From Glandiceps talaboti (Eukaryota > Hemichordata > Enteropneusta > Spengelidae), in the NCBI RefSeq assembly GCF_964340395.1, contig NC_135557.1:7036216-7098715 (forward strand): a stretch of DNA of 62,500 nt, in the 5' to 3' direction. Both the position numbers and the translations under genes were made by a program. The notes beneath the pieces are model-generated. The model did not search any database, was not told the DNA's origin, and worked only from the letters and a program-made list of their open reading frames with translations. Shown here piece by piece: positions 35,601 to 48,173 of the stretch. Numbering within the stretch: the first letter of the stretch is position 1; every line of letters begins with the position of its first letter.

Positions 35601-38600
35601 AGACAAGTATCAAAGATGTTTACTTTAACCATAGGTGAACCTATGTCAGAATAATCTAATATTGACGAGCAGCAGTTTGAATGAAATATCTATTTAAGAG
35701 TGCCTTTCAATATGTGATGTTATTACCAATGCTTATGCTTTTACTACAGTATAGAGTTCGCTACTATGGTTATTCGGTTATCATTTGTTTTAAGTTCAAA
35801 ATTGGTAGTGAACAACGGTACGTGTTTGGGCTAATACTTAGTAAGATACGAAAGAGAAGTTCAAGCTGGAAGGAGGTGCTACTGTACTATTGATGAACAG
35901 AATACAATCAAGGGGCCTTTTCGAGTGCAATGATTTGATTGATTTTTTTCATGATTATGGATAAAGTTTAATTTGAAGGCCACCTGTATTCAATTACCCA
36001 AATATAACTTACCTATCGTATCATATTCACAAATATATCCAAACGGCACGATGCACATAATATCATTCCACTTGTGTTGTTCGGATTTCGTTCTGCAAAT
36101 GTGGAAGTATTTGAATTATAGTAGTTATATTGAGAAAATATAACATGTTCTTGAGCTATGATGTCGAGATGAGACGAAAGTAAGCTAGAGCTGACGTAAT
36201 ATTTTAACACGAATTACGTAATGTAATGACCGAATGCTTTGGTGAGGAATATCTCATAAAACTACATCATATCACATTGCATCACGTCATATCAATTCAC
36301 ATTGTGTCATGCCATATAATATCATATTGCGCCATGTCATATCATATCACATTGCATCACGTCATATCACTCCACACTTCGTCATGTCATGTCATGTCAT
36401 TCCACACTGCGTCATGTCACTTCAAATTCACACTTCGTCATGTCATATCATTCCACTCTTCGTCATGTCATATCATACCACATCACACTGGGTCACGTCA
36501 TATCACTCCACACTTCGTCATGTCATGTCATGTCATTCCACATGTCATATCATGATAGAAAAAAAGAAAGGTTTTAAACACATTGTGATTATTTGATTTT
36601 GACCTGAACACGTTTTATAATTGTGGACTATGAAACTATATATTAAATTATGATTATGGTTTTGGACCACTTAAATTTATATCAAATAACAGCACTGAAA
36701 ATTTACATTATTATTTACATATAATATACATTTCTAAATAGCAATAAAAAGAGGTAAGTCTTATTCCTGTGGTCGGTGTTTGTAATTGGAGTAATAAAAG
36801 AGGAAATATTCGACTTACAGCAGTAAAGCACAGTCTTCTAATCCTGGGCAATGTGGTCTCCAATATTGATCGTTATTAGGTTGTCCAGGTGCCCAGTTGA
36901 AGTAGGGTTGTGAATTTCCATTTGAGTTTGTCCAATGGCCTTCGTGCGTTTCATCGTTTGCATCAAACCAAAATTTTAAGTGTCCATACCCACGCTCAGC
37001 TATTAATCCTTCGATGGTGAGTTGAGTTTCTTTGTTTAAAATGGTTGCAAGCCGACCTCCCCTCTCTGCACACACAGCTTTGGATCCATACCATGATTGA
37101 CAGCCAGGGATAATCTCATAGCTGCTTTTCACTGAAACACAGAGACCAGAAATGCAAGTATGAGTATCGTCAAAGGTATTGATATTGGTATGGGTGACTA
37201 CAATTTAGTTGTTTGTACCATAACTGATAATAAAATGAATGTCAAAACCGTGTCATATAGACGAAGGTTCGCACAATGACTGGTCTGTTTCCTCAGGTCA
37301 GCATCTTGGTATACTTACCATAGTTCATGCAAACAGTTCAACTTTCCTAACATTAGTCAACCTTCTTTTCATCTAAATTGCATGTCTCTGCATTACCATA
37401 AAGTGACCAGACCCGTGATAATACCAGAATCTCTGTTTATATGTAATTTAACAACATAAAAAGAATAATATGCTGAAGTGAATTTGACAATTATGGGTAT
37501 TATTTACCTGTTTTATCTTTATTCGGTTTAGGAGCTATGGTGATAGTACGTCTATCAGATATACTGCTATAACGCACTGCATCTTCATTCTTCAAAGAGT
37601 TTGAAATAGCTGCCGACGACCACTTACGTCCCGTGGAAGATACTGTGGTATTACCATTGGCTGGTTGAGATTCTGTCGTAGCTATTGTCACCCTTCTTCC
37701 AATAGAACCTGCAATTAGATACTCGTCAACGTTAGTATACAAGCATGTTCATTCATTTTGGGATGAAGCCATTAACCAATCAGAAGGGGTTTCACAATAG
37801 ACAATGTTTATTATACCCGACTTGTTGGCTCACCAAGTCGGGCTTGTAGCACTTGAACAGCTAATTGGGGAAAACCGTGATGAATTAACCTTTGACCTCA
37901 ATAATAAACTTGTGACAGTCAACCATTATGTTAGGATTTATCATACTATTGATATGACGTCATATCAACGAATCTTTTCTTTTATTTATGTATTGTTTGA
38001 CTCAGGTTCTCGGTCAAAAAGGTTTTCAGAAAGAAAATATACACACTGAGTAATCAAAAACCCAAATATTATCAGTTAGTTGATCGTCAAAAGTAATTCT
38101 AAACCAAAAAATCAACTTACCATTCTTACCGAATTGACAGATATAACCAAGTCGATTCAGACATAAAGCATCGTTCCATTTATGTGATTGACTAAAAAAA
38201 AACGAAAGGGAAATAAAAACGATTTGTTAACACACTAATATGCAAAGCCGTTATATCAGTAATAATTCGTGGACTTAAAGGAGAACAAATTGAGTTTATA
38301 TGTTTTGGTGCCTTCTCGCAAAAACCAGAGCTGTTATTTCTTCCGTGGCACTGCGACATAACTGCGAATCGTCTTGGACGGTGCTGAGAAAGAGGCTATG
38401 GGAAACGACGATGGTTTTAGGGCATACTATTTGCTTCATATTGAAAGTGTATTCACAGTTTACTGAAGCTTTCTTAACCATCACTTACCATTACTTGACT
38501 GAACTCAAGCCTGGTATTAAAATGTAACTTTTACATGATCCAACTGTAATTTCAAAAAATTATCGAGGAATTCTTTACTATTCATTCAACTTTTATATCA

Positions 38601-39881
38601 ATGCCAGAAGACAATAATAATGACATATACAAACAGGTATAGATCAATGTTAAAGTTGCACTTCAACTTTATGTTTTGATGTGACGTGATAACCGTGACG
38701 TATAGATTCCCTCACTACAGACGTTCATGGCATGCAATATATAGCATGTATCTCTTCATTGTGTTGTGTTATTACCCTGTAGAAATGACTGTAGAATGTA
38801 ACTTTCAATCAAATATATTTTTACCAATCGTTGACAATAAAAATGTCAACAACATTCACCATTAGTTTTGATAAATTTTATAATTTGAAATCGAATTTGT
38901 TTTAAAACTAGGAATGCATTTTTAAAACGTCAACTCATATTACTGCAATTCAGAAAAAATCAAAGAGATTCTATACCGTAATAACACTGCACAGTTCTCA
39001 ACACCGCCACAACCGGATCCACCCTTATCGACATTGTCTGGTTGTCCTTTGTTCCAATTGTAAAATGTTAGCGGGTCTCCCTCATCTGTCATCCACTGTC
39101 CTTCTACAGTTCTGTCGTGTCCATTTAACCAAAAAGTGCGATGAGAAAGTCCTTTGATTCTTATGGATGTTACAATTTTGTCTTGAATGGCTTGATTAGA
39201 GATAACAGCAAGTCTGCCTGATTTCTCTTGGCAGGTTGCCAATGCTCCATGCCAAGTCTCACATCCATTGAATGCTTCATACCGGTAGTCATCTCGTAAT
39301 AGTAAAAACAATGAATTGGGTAAAACCTAAAATCATTTCTATCGTAATGATTTCCGTACTGTACATCTATATGACATCCGTACTGTACATCTATACCTGA
39401 ACAATGGAATATTTCAATTATATTCTAATAATAACATATCACATACATGAACACATAAACCAAGCTGAGGACTTGAATATACATAATTCCCGTAAATATA
39501 ATTTGATTTGAGACTAAATTTACCTGCCAATTGATTTGAGACTAAATTTACCTGCTAATTGATTTGAGACTAAATTTACCTGCCAATTGATTTGAGACTA
39601 AATTTACCTGCCAATTGATTTGAAGGCAATTACACGTACGAATAACGACGACGATAATAATGATGAGTTGTTGTTGTTGCTGTTGTTGTTGTTGTTGTTG
39701 TTATCGTCGTCGTCGTCGTCGTCGTCGTCGTTGTTGTTGTTGTTGTTAAATGTTACTACTTCGTCACACCTATATTGCATCTATTCGTCTATTGATTTAA
39801 CAAAAGTATACTGAATATATCAACACTGTACTTGTATCAACTTCCATTAGATTTATGTGCACTTACAAATACGTACATACC

Positions 39882-39914
<33 letters not shown>

Positions 39915-42616
39915 GCAAGCATGTACACACATAGACAGACATATTCAAACGCATCGTCAAGCAACTTGAATGATAATGTATATAATAGAGAATTTTGAAA
40001 ATGACCAGTTATGAATCTCTTCATATGCACATCTGTAACCAAATGAAAACTGCTCACTAAGGTGCCATAATAAATAACAAAATTATGTGCCGTTATTACC
40101 AACCGAGCATTTTCTTCCAATTTTTAAAATAAAAAACAATTCAATATTAACAATATCAAAAAATCGCATATCTTGCTTCACATAGCAATGATTTTAGAAG
40201 AGGAAACGATACGTTAATAATTTTGTCAATTGCTGATATCTGCCAAAGTTTACGTTTAATACCCATAATCGTGTGATTTAAACTCTCCCTCACACACTAT
40301 TGATATTAGTGATAATGCTTAGCCGTGACTTGGGTCACCTAGAGGTCGATCATTTGCCATTCCTAGATTTATACACAATACATTGTAAACGATCAAGGGA
40401 TATCAACACTGAGATAAGGACATTACATCAAACCATATCCTGTTATTGACAATGTCTCAATCTACAGGAAACAGTTGTATTTTCATCCTGTTTACATCCA
40501 AGGCTGTCAAGAGGATAGCGTATATTTAGATTTTGTCCATGAGAGTCATCAAAACAAACAAACAAGCAAGTACTCTCCTGTCCGTGTGTCTAGATCTTAA
40601 CTGCTGTCATTATCAATGTCAACATCGACATCCTTCTCCGCCCTCTTATCATCCTTTCCTTCCCTTCGATTCATGCTCTATGTATACTATAGTTAATGAG
40701 GTTAGACAACTATTCGTCCCGTGTTTCATCATCCACGTACCCAAAACTGTTCCCTTCTGTAACCAACTATAGCTATTATAATGATTATGTTAACCGTGGA
40801 TCTACTATAGTCGTCTAACTGAATAGAAATTATCCTATCGTCATGCCAACAAATGAACAAGCAAAATGTCATCACGTACCAGTAAAGAATATGGTAATGA
40901 ATTCAAGTTTATTCCTACCTCAGTGATAACCATGAATTTAAAAAGAACGAAGTCTGTTTTCTTAGCTAATATTAATTTAACCAGATGCACTCCATTTTTA
41001 CCAACGAGCATTATCTTCAATTTCAATATAAAAGTGAGAAATATATTGTCGAACTCACACATCACAAAAAAGATACCACCGAAGACAAGAAATAATACTT
41101 CAGTGACAGAAATTTCAATGACCATAAACAATAGATAGAACCAGTAAGTAGACAATTGAAAGAACTCCATTCAAATAACACATATAAGTATACATTATTT
41201 GACAATGGTTTTACTTTAATTTTAACATGAGGTTTCTAATTCTTTGATGTCTTACTTGAATTAAGATTACTCTACGCATAATTGAAAGCTAAAACAATCC
41301 TAGTTGCAAAACTAGTGCACAATAGCGAACTTGCAAACCTGCCATGTTGAATGTTGCATCATGGGAAATGTGATAATAAATACTAATCAAATAGTATTGT
41401 GAACAATACTGTTACATTGTTTTTAACCACAAATGACCAATTCATAGTCACCTTGACCATTGTGGGAGATTTAATTTATCGGTAGCTCCAGATTAGGTAT
41501 TCCGATAACCACAGATAATCCAATAGTCCTTTGCGTCTGAGCACGCCCAGTCTGGATTGCAAGTTCCCTATTCATCACAGTATCTTAGGTAACAAATCAC
41601 GGTCACAGTGTTTGAAGAGTTGGTGAGAAAAGTGTTTGAGTGTATGTATAGTGCGAAAGTGAAGGAAAAAGAGGTGTATGTGATTTCATATCACTCTTCA
41701 AGGTGTGAAAAGAAGTCAACTAAACATGATGTCGCACTCGAGCCCCCTGCGTGCTATTTGTCTACCGTGAGAACTTATTCGAATCCCCATTCCACCAGGA
41801 AATAGCCCCGTGGGTCCAAGTCCACGTAATATCTGTTCAGTAAGTATGGAGTGATCGGGAATCGCAGCAAGGTTAACGTCTCGCAACCCAATAAATTACA
41901 GTTAACGAGTAAAACGCACAGCAAGTACATTTCAGACTAACCGTCACTTTTATTTCAGACTAAAGGATAACACAAGACAGCAGTTTGGTACGTCAGGGAC
42001 AGGGGTCTAGTTTTGTATTGACAAGGCCCAGTTTCCCACTATAATTCGCAATTCGTGCAGCATCTACCACAGTCACATGTACGAACCAGGCCGACGGGCT
42101 AACCAGTGTAGCTTACCGGGTCATCAGTGAGTGTGGAGAAGTCGGCTACGAAATCGGGAAAGTACGGAGTACTCTCTCCCCGAAATTACAGCATCCAGTG
42201 AGTCCCCAGGTTGACTAGCGAAATCTCGGAAACTCTCCCCTTTTTATACACTAAAACCCCGCCAAAATTAATAATGAACTACAAATAAGACTTATGTTTC
42301 GAGGCTGTATTCCATGTTAGGGAATAGCAGGAAAATATACCCCATGTGACCTGCCTATGTGGCTGAAGGTTACCGTGTAGGCGACTTCCAGTGTTACTCG
42401 CTCCCGGTCAAACTCCACGTCGTAATTACTGTAGGAAACAACGGAAAACAACGTAATACTATATACTTGGCTTAGGATATCATCCGACCGCCACAACGAT
42501 ATCAGCTCATAATTCCTGAGATTATAGGCAAACTAGAAAACATCATCATTTTACCCACCTTCATCTGTTGATACAGTTGAAATAAAACAAAGTAGACAGA
42601 TAAAAAGTAGCTTCAT
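32516..42616 (-). CDS. Type I membrane receptor with two C-type lectin domains
   Basis: Exons in transcription order: 42616-42559, 39292-38977, 38191-38121, 37708-37508, 37131-36819, 36092-36013, 35581-35381, 34940-34838 (or from 35045), 32600-32516. All junctions are GT/AG and in phase, giving 475 residues plus TAA. Residues 1-17 are a signal peptide (MKLLFICLLCFISTVST). Lectin domain 1 spans about 20-147: C30, C40, WLNG-like FWLNG 73-77, QPD 103-105, C120, KWND 129-132, C135, C143. Residues 149-215 are a Ser/Thr-rich linker. Lectin domain 2 spans about 216-345: C226, C236, QPN 299-301, KWND 327-330, C333, C341. Residues 347-413 are a second linker (TTLTTTSIPSTS), 416-446 the membrane helix, and 448-475 the cytoplasmic tail. 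QPD and WND are residues of the calcium-dependent sugar site in this family; domain 1 suggests galactose-type binding (inference). No orthologue is recognised by name. Confidence 0.88.
33810..34006. mobile_element. Compact palindromic element
   Basis: The left arm AATCTCACGGTATTCCGAAT, GAGTGCTACGTCAT, GATTCCCC, TATCCCTC is mirrored on the right (minus strand AATCTCCCGGTATTTCTTAT, TTGTGCTACGTCATG, GATTCCCC, TATCCCTC). The arms are about 80 bp with almost no spacer, and GC is higher than the surroundings. Confidence 0.85.
34724..34789. other. Hairpin carrying TGACGTCA on both arms
   Basis: The arm GTGTGACGTCAAAATATAGT, AATATGA (34724-34750) pairs with 34763-34789, with one mismatch. Each arm carries the palindrome TGACGTCA (CRE core). 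It starts 48 nt downstream of the transmembrane-exon donor on the minus strand. Confidence 0.85.
34838..35045 (-). CDS. Transmembrane exon with two in-phase acceptors
   Basis: The membrane helix is MVAIELVLSFIILLLLLSG followed by VVAFLYLSVW, then WRKR as the stop-transfer charge. The favoured acceptor is the long pyrimidine stretch ending GAATGTTTAG (exon from 34940, 103 nt). A second acceptor, CTGTTATTTTCAAG (exon from 35045, 208 nt), is also phase 1. It would add 35 residues with four cysteines (KHC, YCKTC, FEC) next to the membrane. The donor is AAAAAG|gtgaat at 34838/34837. Confidence 0.78.
36235..36560. repeat. Degenerate GTCATATCA-type repeat array
   Basis: Units such as CATTGCATCACGTCATATCA, CTCCACACTTCGTCATGTCA with a period of about 25-27 bp. 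In the receptor intron between the two exons of lectin domain 2 neighbours (36818-36093). Confidence 0.85.
39504..39625. repeat. 28-bp tandem repeat, 4 copies
   Basis: TTGATTTGAGACTAAATTTA, CCTGCCAA, with a period of 28 (39505, 39533, 39561, 39589), followed by (TTG)n/(TCG)n at 39668-39748 and (CACG)n at 39886-39912. In intron 1 of the receptor gene. Confidence 0.9.
39913..42558 (-). other. Receptor intron 1, remaining part
   Basis: AT-rich up to about 41550. From 41550 to 42470 the composition shifts to higher GC with no tandem structure. No exon is recognised. The long AT-rich frame at 41170-40841 (minus) has no family or splice support. Confidence 0.5.
42559..42616 (-). CDS. Signal-peptide exon of the lectin receptor
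   Basis: It reads ATG AAG CTA..., encoding MKLLFICLLCFISTVSTDE plus one base, and ends at donor G|gtgggt. It joins in phase to 39292 (GAT, Asp). It shows that the lectin gene starts here rather than continuing from the Ig gene upstream. The upstream DNA has only a weak TATA-like TTTTAAAGG (around 42670-42680). Confidence 0.8.
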
Positions 42617-43010
42617 CCTGTAGGTTGTTCTGGTGAAAATGAATTTTTAACATTTATTGGGGTTTTGTATCCTTTAAAATGAAGATCGGAAGATGTGTTC
42701 TTATTTTAGCATATACGGTAACTGATATCGTATACAAAGCTACGAGTGAGAGTTGGAAACGTGATTCAGCTTTCATCTGCATACAATATCCACGTTATCG
42801 AGCATTTATTATTACCACTGTAAAACGTGTGTCGGCGTACAGGTTTATAGGACTGTGGTTTATCTCCTTCCTTCATCAGATTCCAATAGAATGTCTATGT
42901 GGTGCATTTTCATATTGGTCTGAGGTCACGTTAAGGTCGTTCGAATTCTACGTACCTTCCATTCATCCATCAGTGAGCAGGTATACCTACCTACCAACCT
43001 ACCTACCTTT

Positions 43011-43276
43011 CTACCTACCTACACTACATACATACATACATACATACATACATACATACACGCATACACACATACGTACGTACATACATACATACATACA
43101 TACATACATACATACACACATACACACATACGTACATACATACATACGTACATACGTACATACATACATACATACATACATACATACATACATACATACA
43201 TACATACATACATACATACACACATACACACATACGTACATACATACATACGTACATACACACATACATACATACA

Positions 43277-43310
<34 letters not shown>

Positions 43311-43502
43311 CATACATACATCCATCCATCCATACATACATACATACATACATATACATACATACATACATACATACATACATCCATCCATACATAAATA
43401 CATACATACATACATACATACATACATACATACATACATACATACATACATCCATCCATACATACATACATACATACATATATACATACATACATACATA
43501 CA

Positions 43503-43536
<34 letters not shown>

Positions 43537-43660
43537 CATACATACATACACCCATACATACATACATACATACATACATACATACATACATACATACATA
43601 CATACATACATCCATACATACACACATACGTACGTACGTACGTACATACATACATACATA
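43011..43660. repeat. (CATA)n microsatellite, about 640 bp
   Basis: CATACATA with CATC, CGTA and CACA variants. All long frames here are repeat artefacts. It separates the two immune-type genes. Confidence 0.97.
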
Positions 43661-43944
43661 TCTATCTATCTCAATCTCGAGCGGTTGTCGTTCTATTCCA
43701 TACCAATCAGATAGAGTCAGGTATTCACCAACTATGTCAAGCCTTGCATATGTTGAAAAAGAATTTTTATTCAAAACGTCGGATTGCATCTATTTATTCG
43801 GACTGTCTCACTCGTTCCTTTTACGATATCGACATTTTACAATATTAGAAGGCAAAGTTTATGGTATGGAGCAACCACCCATGGAAAATGGTAGTAGTAA
43901 TGGTAGTAGTAGTAGAAGGCTCCTATATCTGTCAAGGCAATATT

Positions 43945-44007
<63 letters not shown>

Positions 44008-44010
44008 TCT
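43945..44010. repeat. (TTTA)n microsatellite
   Basis: About 16 units. Confidence 0.95.
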
Positions 44011-44119
44011 TACAGTGGTTTATGTTCGAGTTTGATATCATGGCAGACTGGACAGAATGGTGCGTATGTATATATGTATGCATGTATATATGTATGTATG
44101 TATGTATCACATGGGGTAA

Positions 44120-44530
44120 ACGCATTTTTGTAGTTGTACACATAATATGCTACAATAAATAGAATCAAATTGATTTTAAGGACTGCACCCAAAAATAACC
44201 ATCCTCCCCCCACCCCCTTCAATGCGATCACGACTTAACCTGCCGGTAAACATTTTCGGTATGTACAACGTCCGATAATTGGTATTTTAAACATTTTTCA
44301 GTGAATATCATGTTGGTTGTGTGATCGAAAAAATAATAATACTCGAATTATAGCTAGTGTGGCTGTAATGTTTTGAGTGAAAACATGTCAATTAAATCTC
44401 CACTTTGCAGGATCAGTTTACATTCATTAATGACGTCAGAATAACGTCACTCTAAGATTACTTAGTTTAATTATAATGTTGCAAAGCATTACATCACGTG
44501 ACTACCTACACAATCTGTCATTAAGATTAC
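44120..44530 (+). repeat. Dispersed repeat X, copy 2
   Basis: TTTGTAGTTGTACACATAAT ... CGATAATTGGTATTTTAAAC ... CTCCACTTTGCAGGATCAGT ... TCACGTGACTACCTACACAA. It matches the minus strand of 48780-49190. Confidence 0.8.
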
Positions 44531-44609
44531 TATTAGAAAAGAATAAACATGTAACCTTCAACGGACACTAACTGTAATTATTTATTTGAATAATAATGAG
44601 TTGCAAGCA

Positions 44610-45130
44610 GACCGAACCTGTACACTAAGATATATGGTGTTTTTTAGGGGGGGGGGTATGTATAGTAGGAACAAATTAAACTTACGTATGTTTATTGCAA
44701 ATTGGAACATCCCCATCGTGGGCAGATACTAAACTACTGATTACTAACGGTTTAGAAATAGCCTTCTCGGTACTTGTTCATAAATATTGCAAAATAAAAT
44801 ATGCAAAACCTCGTATCTGAGGTATGTATGTGAAGCAATACACCTACGTAGCTACATACTAAAACTATTCAAATATAATGTGATTTACTGAGTGTTTGAA
44901 CGGCCAGATATTATACTATATGATACTTCTTGTTCTCATCTAAAACATGGCTGCAGTAATAGTAAATCTACTCTAGCTGTCAATTGGATCATCTTTCAAA
45001 ACTGTTTTATTAGATATTAGAAAGTAACCGTCTGTAGGAAAAGTATAAATGCAACTTAGTACGGTATTTAAAATGTTTCCACTGTCCATTTTTTAAAAAT
45101 ATAAATGCTTACACAGGTCCGCAGGTTTAT
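44610..45130 (+). repeat. Direct duplication Y, copy 1
   Basis: CCCATCGTGGGCAGATACTA, AACTACTGATTACTAACGGT ... ACGGCCAGATATTATACTAT ... TTCCACTGTCCATTTTTTAA matches 49235-49806 in the same orientation with small gaps. Confidence 0.85.
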
Positions 45131-45275
45131 ATAGTCTGTGTGAGATATGCATCTTGTTGTCTCTTAACTGAGACTCTATAGTCTGTGTGAGATATGCATC
45201 TTGCTGTCTCTTAACTGAGACTCTATAGTCTGTGTGAGATAAGCATCTTGCTGTCTCTTAACTGGGGCTCTATAG
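45131..45275. repeat. 47-bp tandem repeat, 3 copies
   Basis: ATAGTCTGTGTGAGATATGC, ATCTTGCTGTCTCTTAACTG, AGACTCT at 45131, 45178 and 45225, directly at the end of duplication Y. Confidence 0.9.
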
Positions 45276-45761
45276 TCTGGTGAGGTTTGAATTTTTGGGG
45301 AGTACATCATCAAAACAGCTTACACTAAAACACAAAACTGGTACATTCTAGCTATAGGACGATTTAAGTTAGAGAAATGGGAAAATCGTTTTGTGATTTT
45401 ATATTACAAAAGATAGGAAACCAATCAAATCAAATCAATTTTTATATAGAAATCTTTCATATACAGACTCGATTTCAGTGGGACACTGTTCTCCCAAATC
45501 AAATCAGAGGTTGTCTGATCTTTACTTTGGAGTGTATGTTTTATCAATTTCATTTAATCATGCACGGTAATATGTTCTACTCTTTTTCTAAATTGGGATA
45601 GGAATTCTGTATTGATATAGGAAATCCCATGAAGAAAAATGAGTTTTCATTTATTGTCTGTTGTAAATGTTTCCCCCAAGTTCTTTGAATTGTCCGCAAA
45701 TTTTATAACTTTTATATTGAAGTCTGCAGTATTGATTGTTTTCCTTAAAGACAAACAATAT

Positions 45762-45762
<1 letters not shown>

Positions 45763-45805
<43 letters not shown>

Positions 45806-45962
45806 TATAAAGATAGATAGATATATAAATAGATAGATAGATATAGATAGATAGACAGACAGGCAGACAGACAGACAGACAAACAGATAGATAGATATAT
45901 AGATAGATAGATAGATATATAGATAGATAGATATACATATATATAGATAGATATATAGATAG

Positions 45963-46047
<85 letters not shown>

Positions 46048-46115
46048 TAGATAGATGGTAGGTAGGTAGGTAGGTAGGTAGGTAGATAGATAGATAGGTA
46101 GATGGATAGATAGAC

Positions 46116-46206
<91 letters not shown>
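45763..46206. repeat. (GATA)n / (GACA)n microsatellite
   Basis: About 440 bp of GATA units with a GACA block and a GTAG block. Long frames are artefacts. Confidence 0.97.
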
Positions 46207-47187
46207 AATATAAATAATTAAATGAACCAACCTTGGTCTTTGCCATTCATGTACGAATCATCAGTTTATTGTCATTGTCCATTTTTGAATAAAATACACA
46301 TTCAATTTCACACATGTAAATTCATAATATGATAAGTTCGTATAATTAATGTATCACACTAACGCAAAATTAATGAACAAATTAAAGATTCTGTGGCAGT
46401 GCAAGAGCTGTATAGTAAACAAAATACAAAATTATGGCAGTCAAAGTGTTGCATATAAAGCATACACATGTTTATATGTACTTGTAAATGTTTTCAGGAT
46501 GACATTGTCATTGAATTTGAATACTTCACTTATTTCCAAAAATATGAAAATACGGTACAATATGTTATTAGATATGTACCAGAGATTTATTGCACCACGT
46601 ATTTACATTATCGCATACCTGCATGCAAATGATATGCAAATGAGGGAGCGATTGATTGATGTACATGACTCGGGAATGCGCGTGGGTTGTAGTACAGTAT
46701 ATCATTTTTACATAAAATTGGCGTTCTTGATAAACATCTGTACGTAGTAATAACAGAACTACATGCTGCGTGAGTGTCAGTGTATGTACTCAGGTATTTC
46801 GTGCTTGTAGTGTTCGCTGCAGCTGTGTTTTCACGAGTGGAAGTGCAGTAGAAATCACTGCAAGTACGAATTTTCCACGCTTACACTCGCACGTCATGAC
46901 TCATAGGGTTCCATGTCAAAGGATTTATCAGGTTATTGTTTTAGCAGTAATGAAAACAAGTGCATTAATCACATACTTTCAAATGAACAATCTAAATATA
47001 TATCTACGCTGGTGAAACTGTGAGAACTTGTACAGTTTGGCAGATAGTGTAACTCTATGGTTGTATTGGGTTAATCTACTTATATTGCGATGGCAGTGAA
47101 GGAAGAAACGGGTGACGATTGATCATCTGCACATTTCTCAATTACGGTATTATAAAGACGATGCACAGCTTTTCATGTCCATCTGAT
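46207..47187 (-). other. Downstream of the Ig gene
   Basis: It probably contains the 3' UTR of the Ig gene. AATAAA (minus strand) at 46591-46586 is a candidate polyadenylation signal. The plus-strand frame at 46349-46747 lacks support. Confidence 0.4.
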
Positions 47188-47264
47188 TTAATCTTCACAT
47201 TTTTGTTTCTTCTGACGTCTTCCCTTTTTACCTTTTCTTCCCTTTCCCTTTCTCTTCTTTTTGC
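47188..47264 (-). CDS. Terminal exon encoding a poly-basic tail
   Basis: The acceptor TACTTTATTACAG is followed by GC AAA AAG..., which completes Gly after the phase-1 donor at 47679. It stays open to TAA at 47190-47188. A cryptic donor (AAAAG|gtaaaa) inside the exon is also phase 1, so the basic block could be read through to an unseen further exon. Using the stop is simpler. Confidence 0.68.
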
Positions 47265-48141
47265 CTGTAATAAAGTAAACAAACTAAAATTCATGAAATA
47301 TGCTGCTTATCGTATGATTAGGTTTATCTCGTAGTCGTTCTAATATTGATATTTACAAACACGCAAGTAATGCTAGTTATAACCACGTCGATTCGGGGTG
47401 GTTTGTTGTAAATCATTTAGTAATGTTATAGTATTCATATATACATTCTAGCACCAAATGAAGTGGCAACGTAACATTGCAAATTGTACCAACGGAAGTT
47501 ACGTCATTGCTCAGACCGAGGCTCTTTGCTAATGTCGTCTGTGCTTTTATTTGCTCTTTTGATTTTTTATAATATTAGATTTCTACATTTGGTACTTTAC
47601 AAATAAACAGTTCTTCTCTATTCTAACCACAACACCATCACGATATCACGAAAAACAACAAAAATATGTTGGCCTGACCTGCTGCAGGATAAACATCAAC
47701 CAGCAGAGATGCTGTCATTGGGTGGGTGGTCACTTCCTGTATAGCTTGGCAAGTAACACTTAGGCTATGCTTATCAGCCAGATCTTGTGGCGCCACCAAT
47801 GTTACTTCACTGATTGAATTCACTAGATCATCGTTGACAATTTCTACTGAAGTATCAGACACCACATAACTCATTATGTCATCTTCAGTACCATCACTAT
47901 TTATAATTGTGTACTCTATATGCGCAGCTGGTTTGCTATATGTTGCATTACACACAATTGTCATTGGTTCACCTCTCATTCTCATCTTTCCAGTTATGCC
48001 TGATAATATTCCCAGCTGCTTTGGATAGATATATACTTGGTCAACTGCACCTGTGTTACGTTACAATCAAAGTCATGTTACTGTTATCATTTGTTTGTCT
48101 TTATTCGAACATGAAATGATGTATGTATGTATGTATGTATG

Positions 48142-48173
<32 letters not shown>

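Noticed and set aside
40841-41170. 109-codon minus-strand hydrophobic frame in receptor intron 1
   Set aside because: Phe/Leu/Ile-rich translation of AT-rich DNA. Phases do not connect with the gene exons.
45647-46246. 200-codon Leu/Ser/Ile/Tyr frame
   Set aside because: It is the translation of the (GATA)n/(GACA)n microsatellite.
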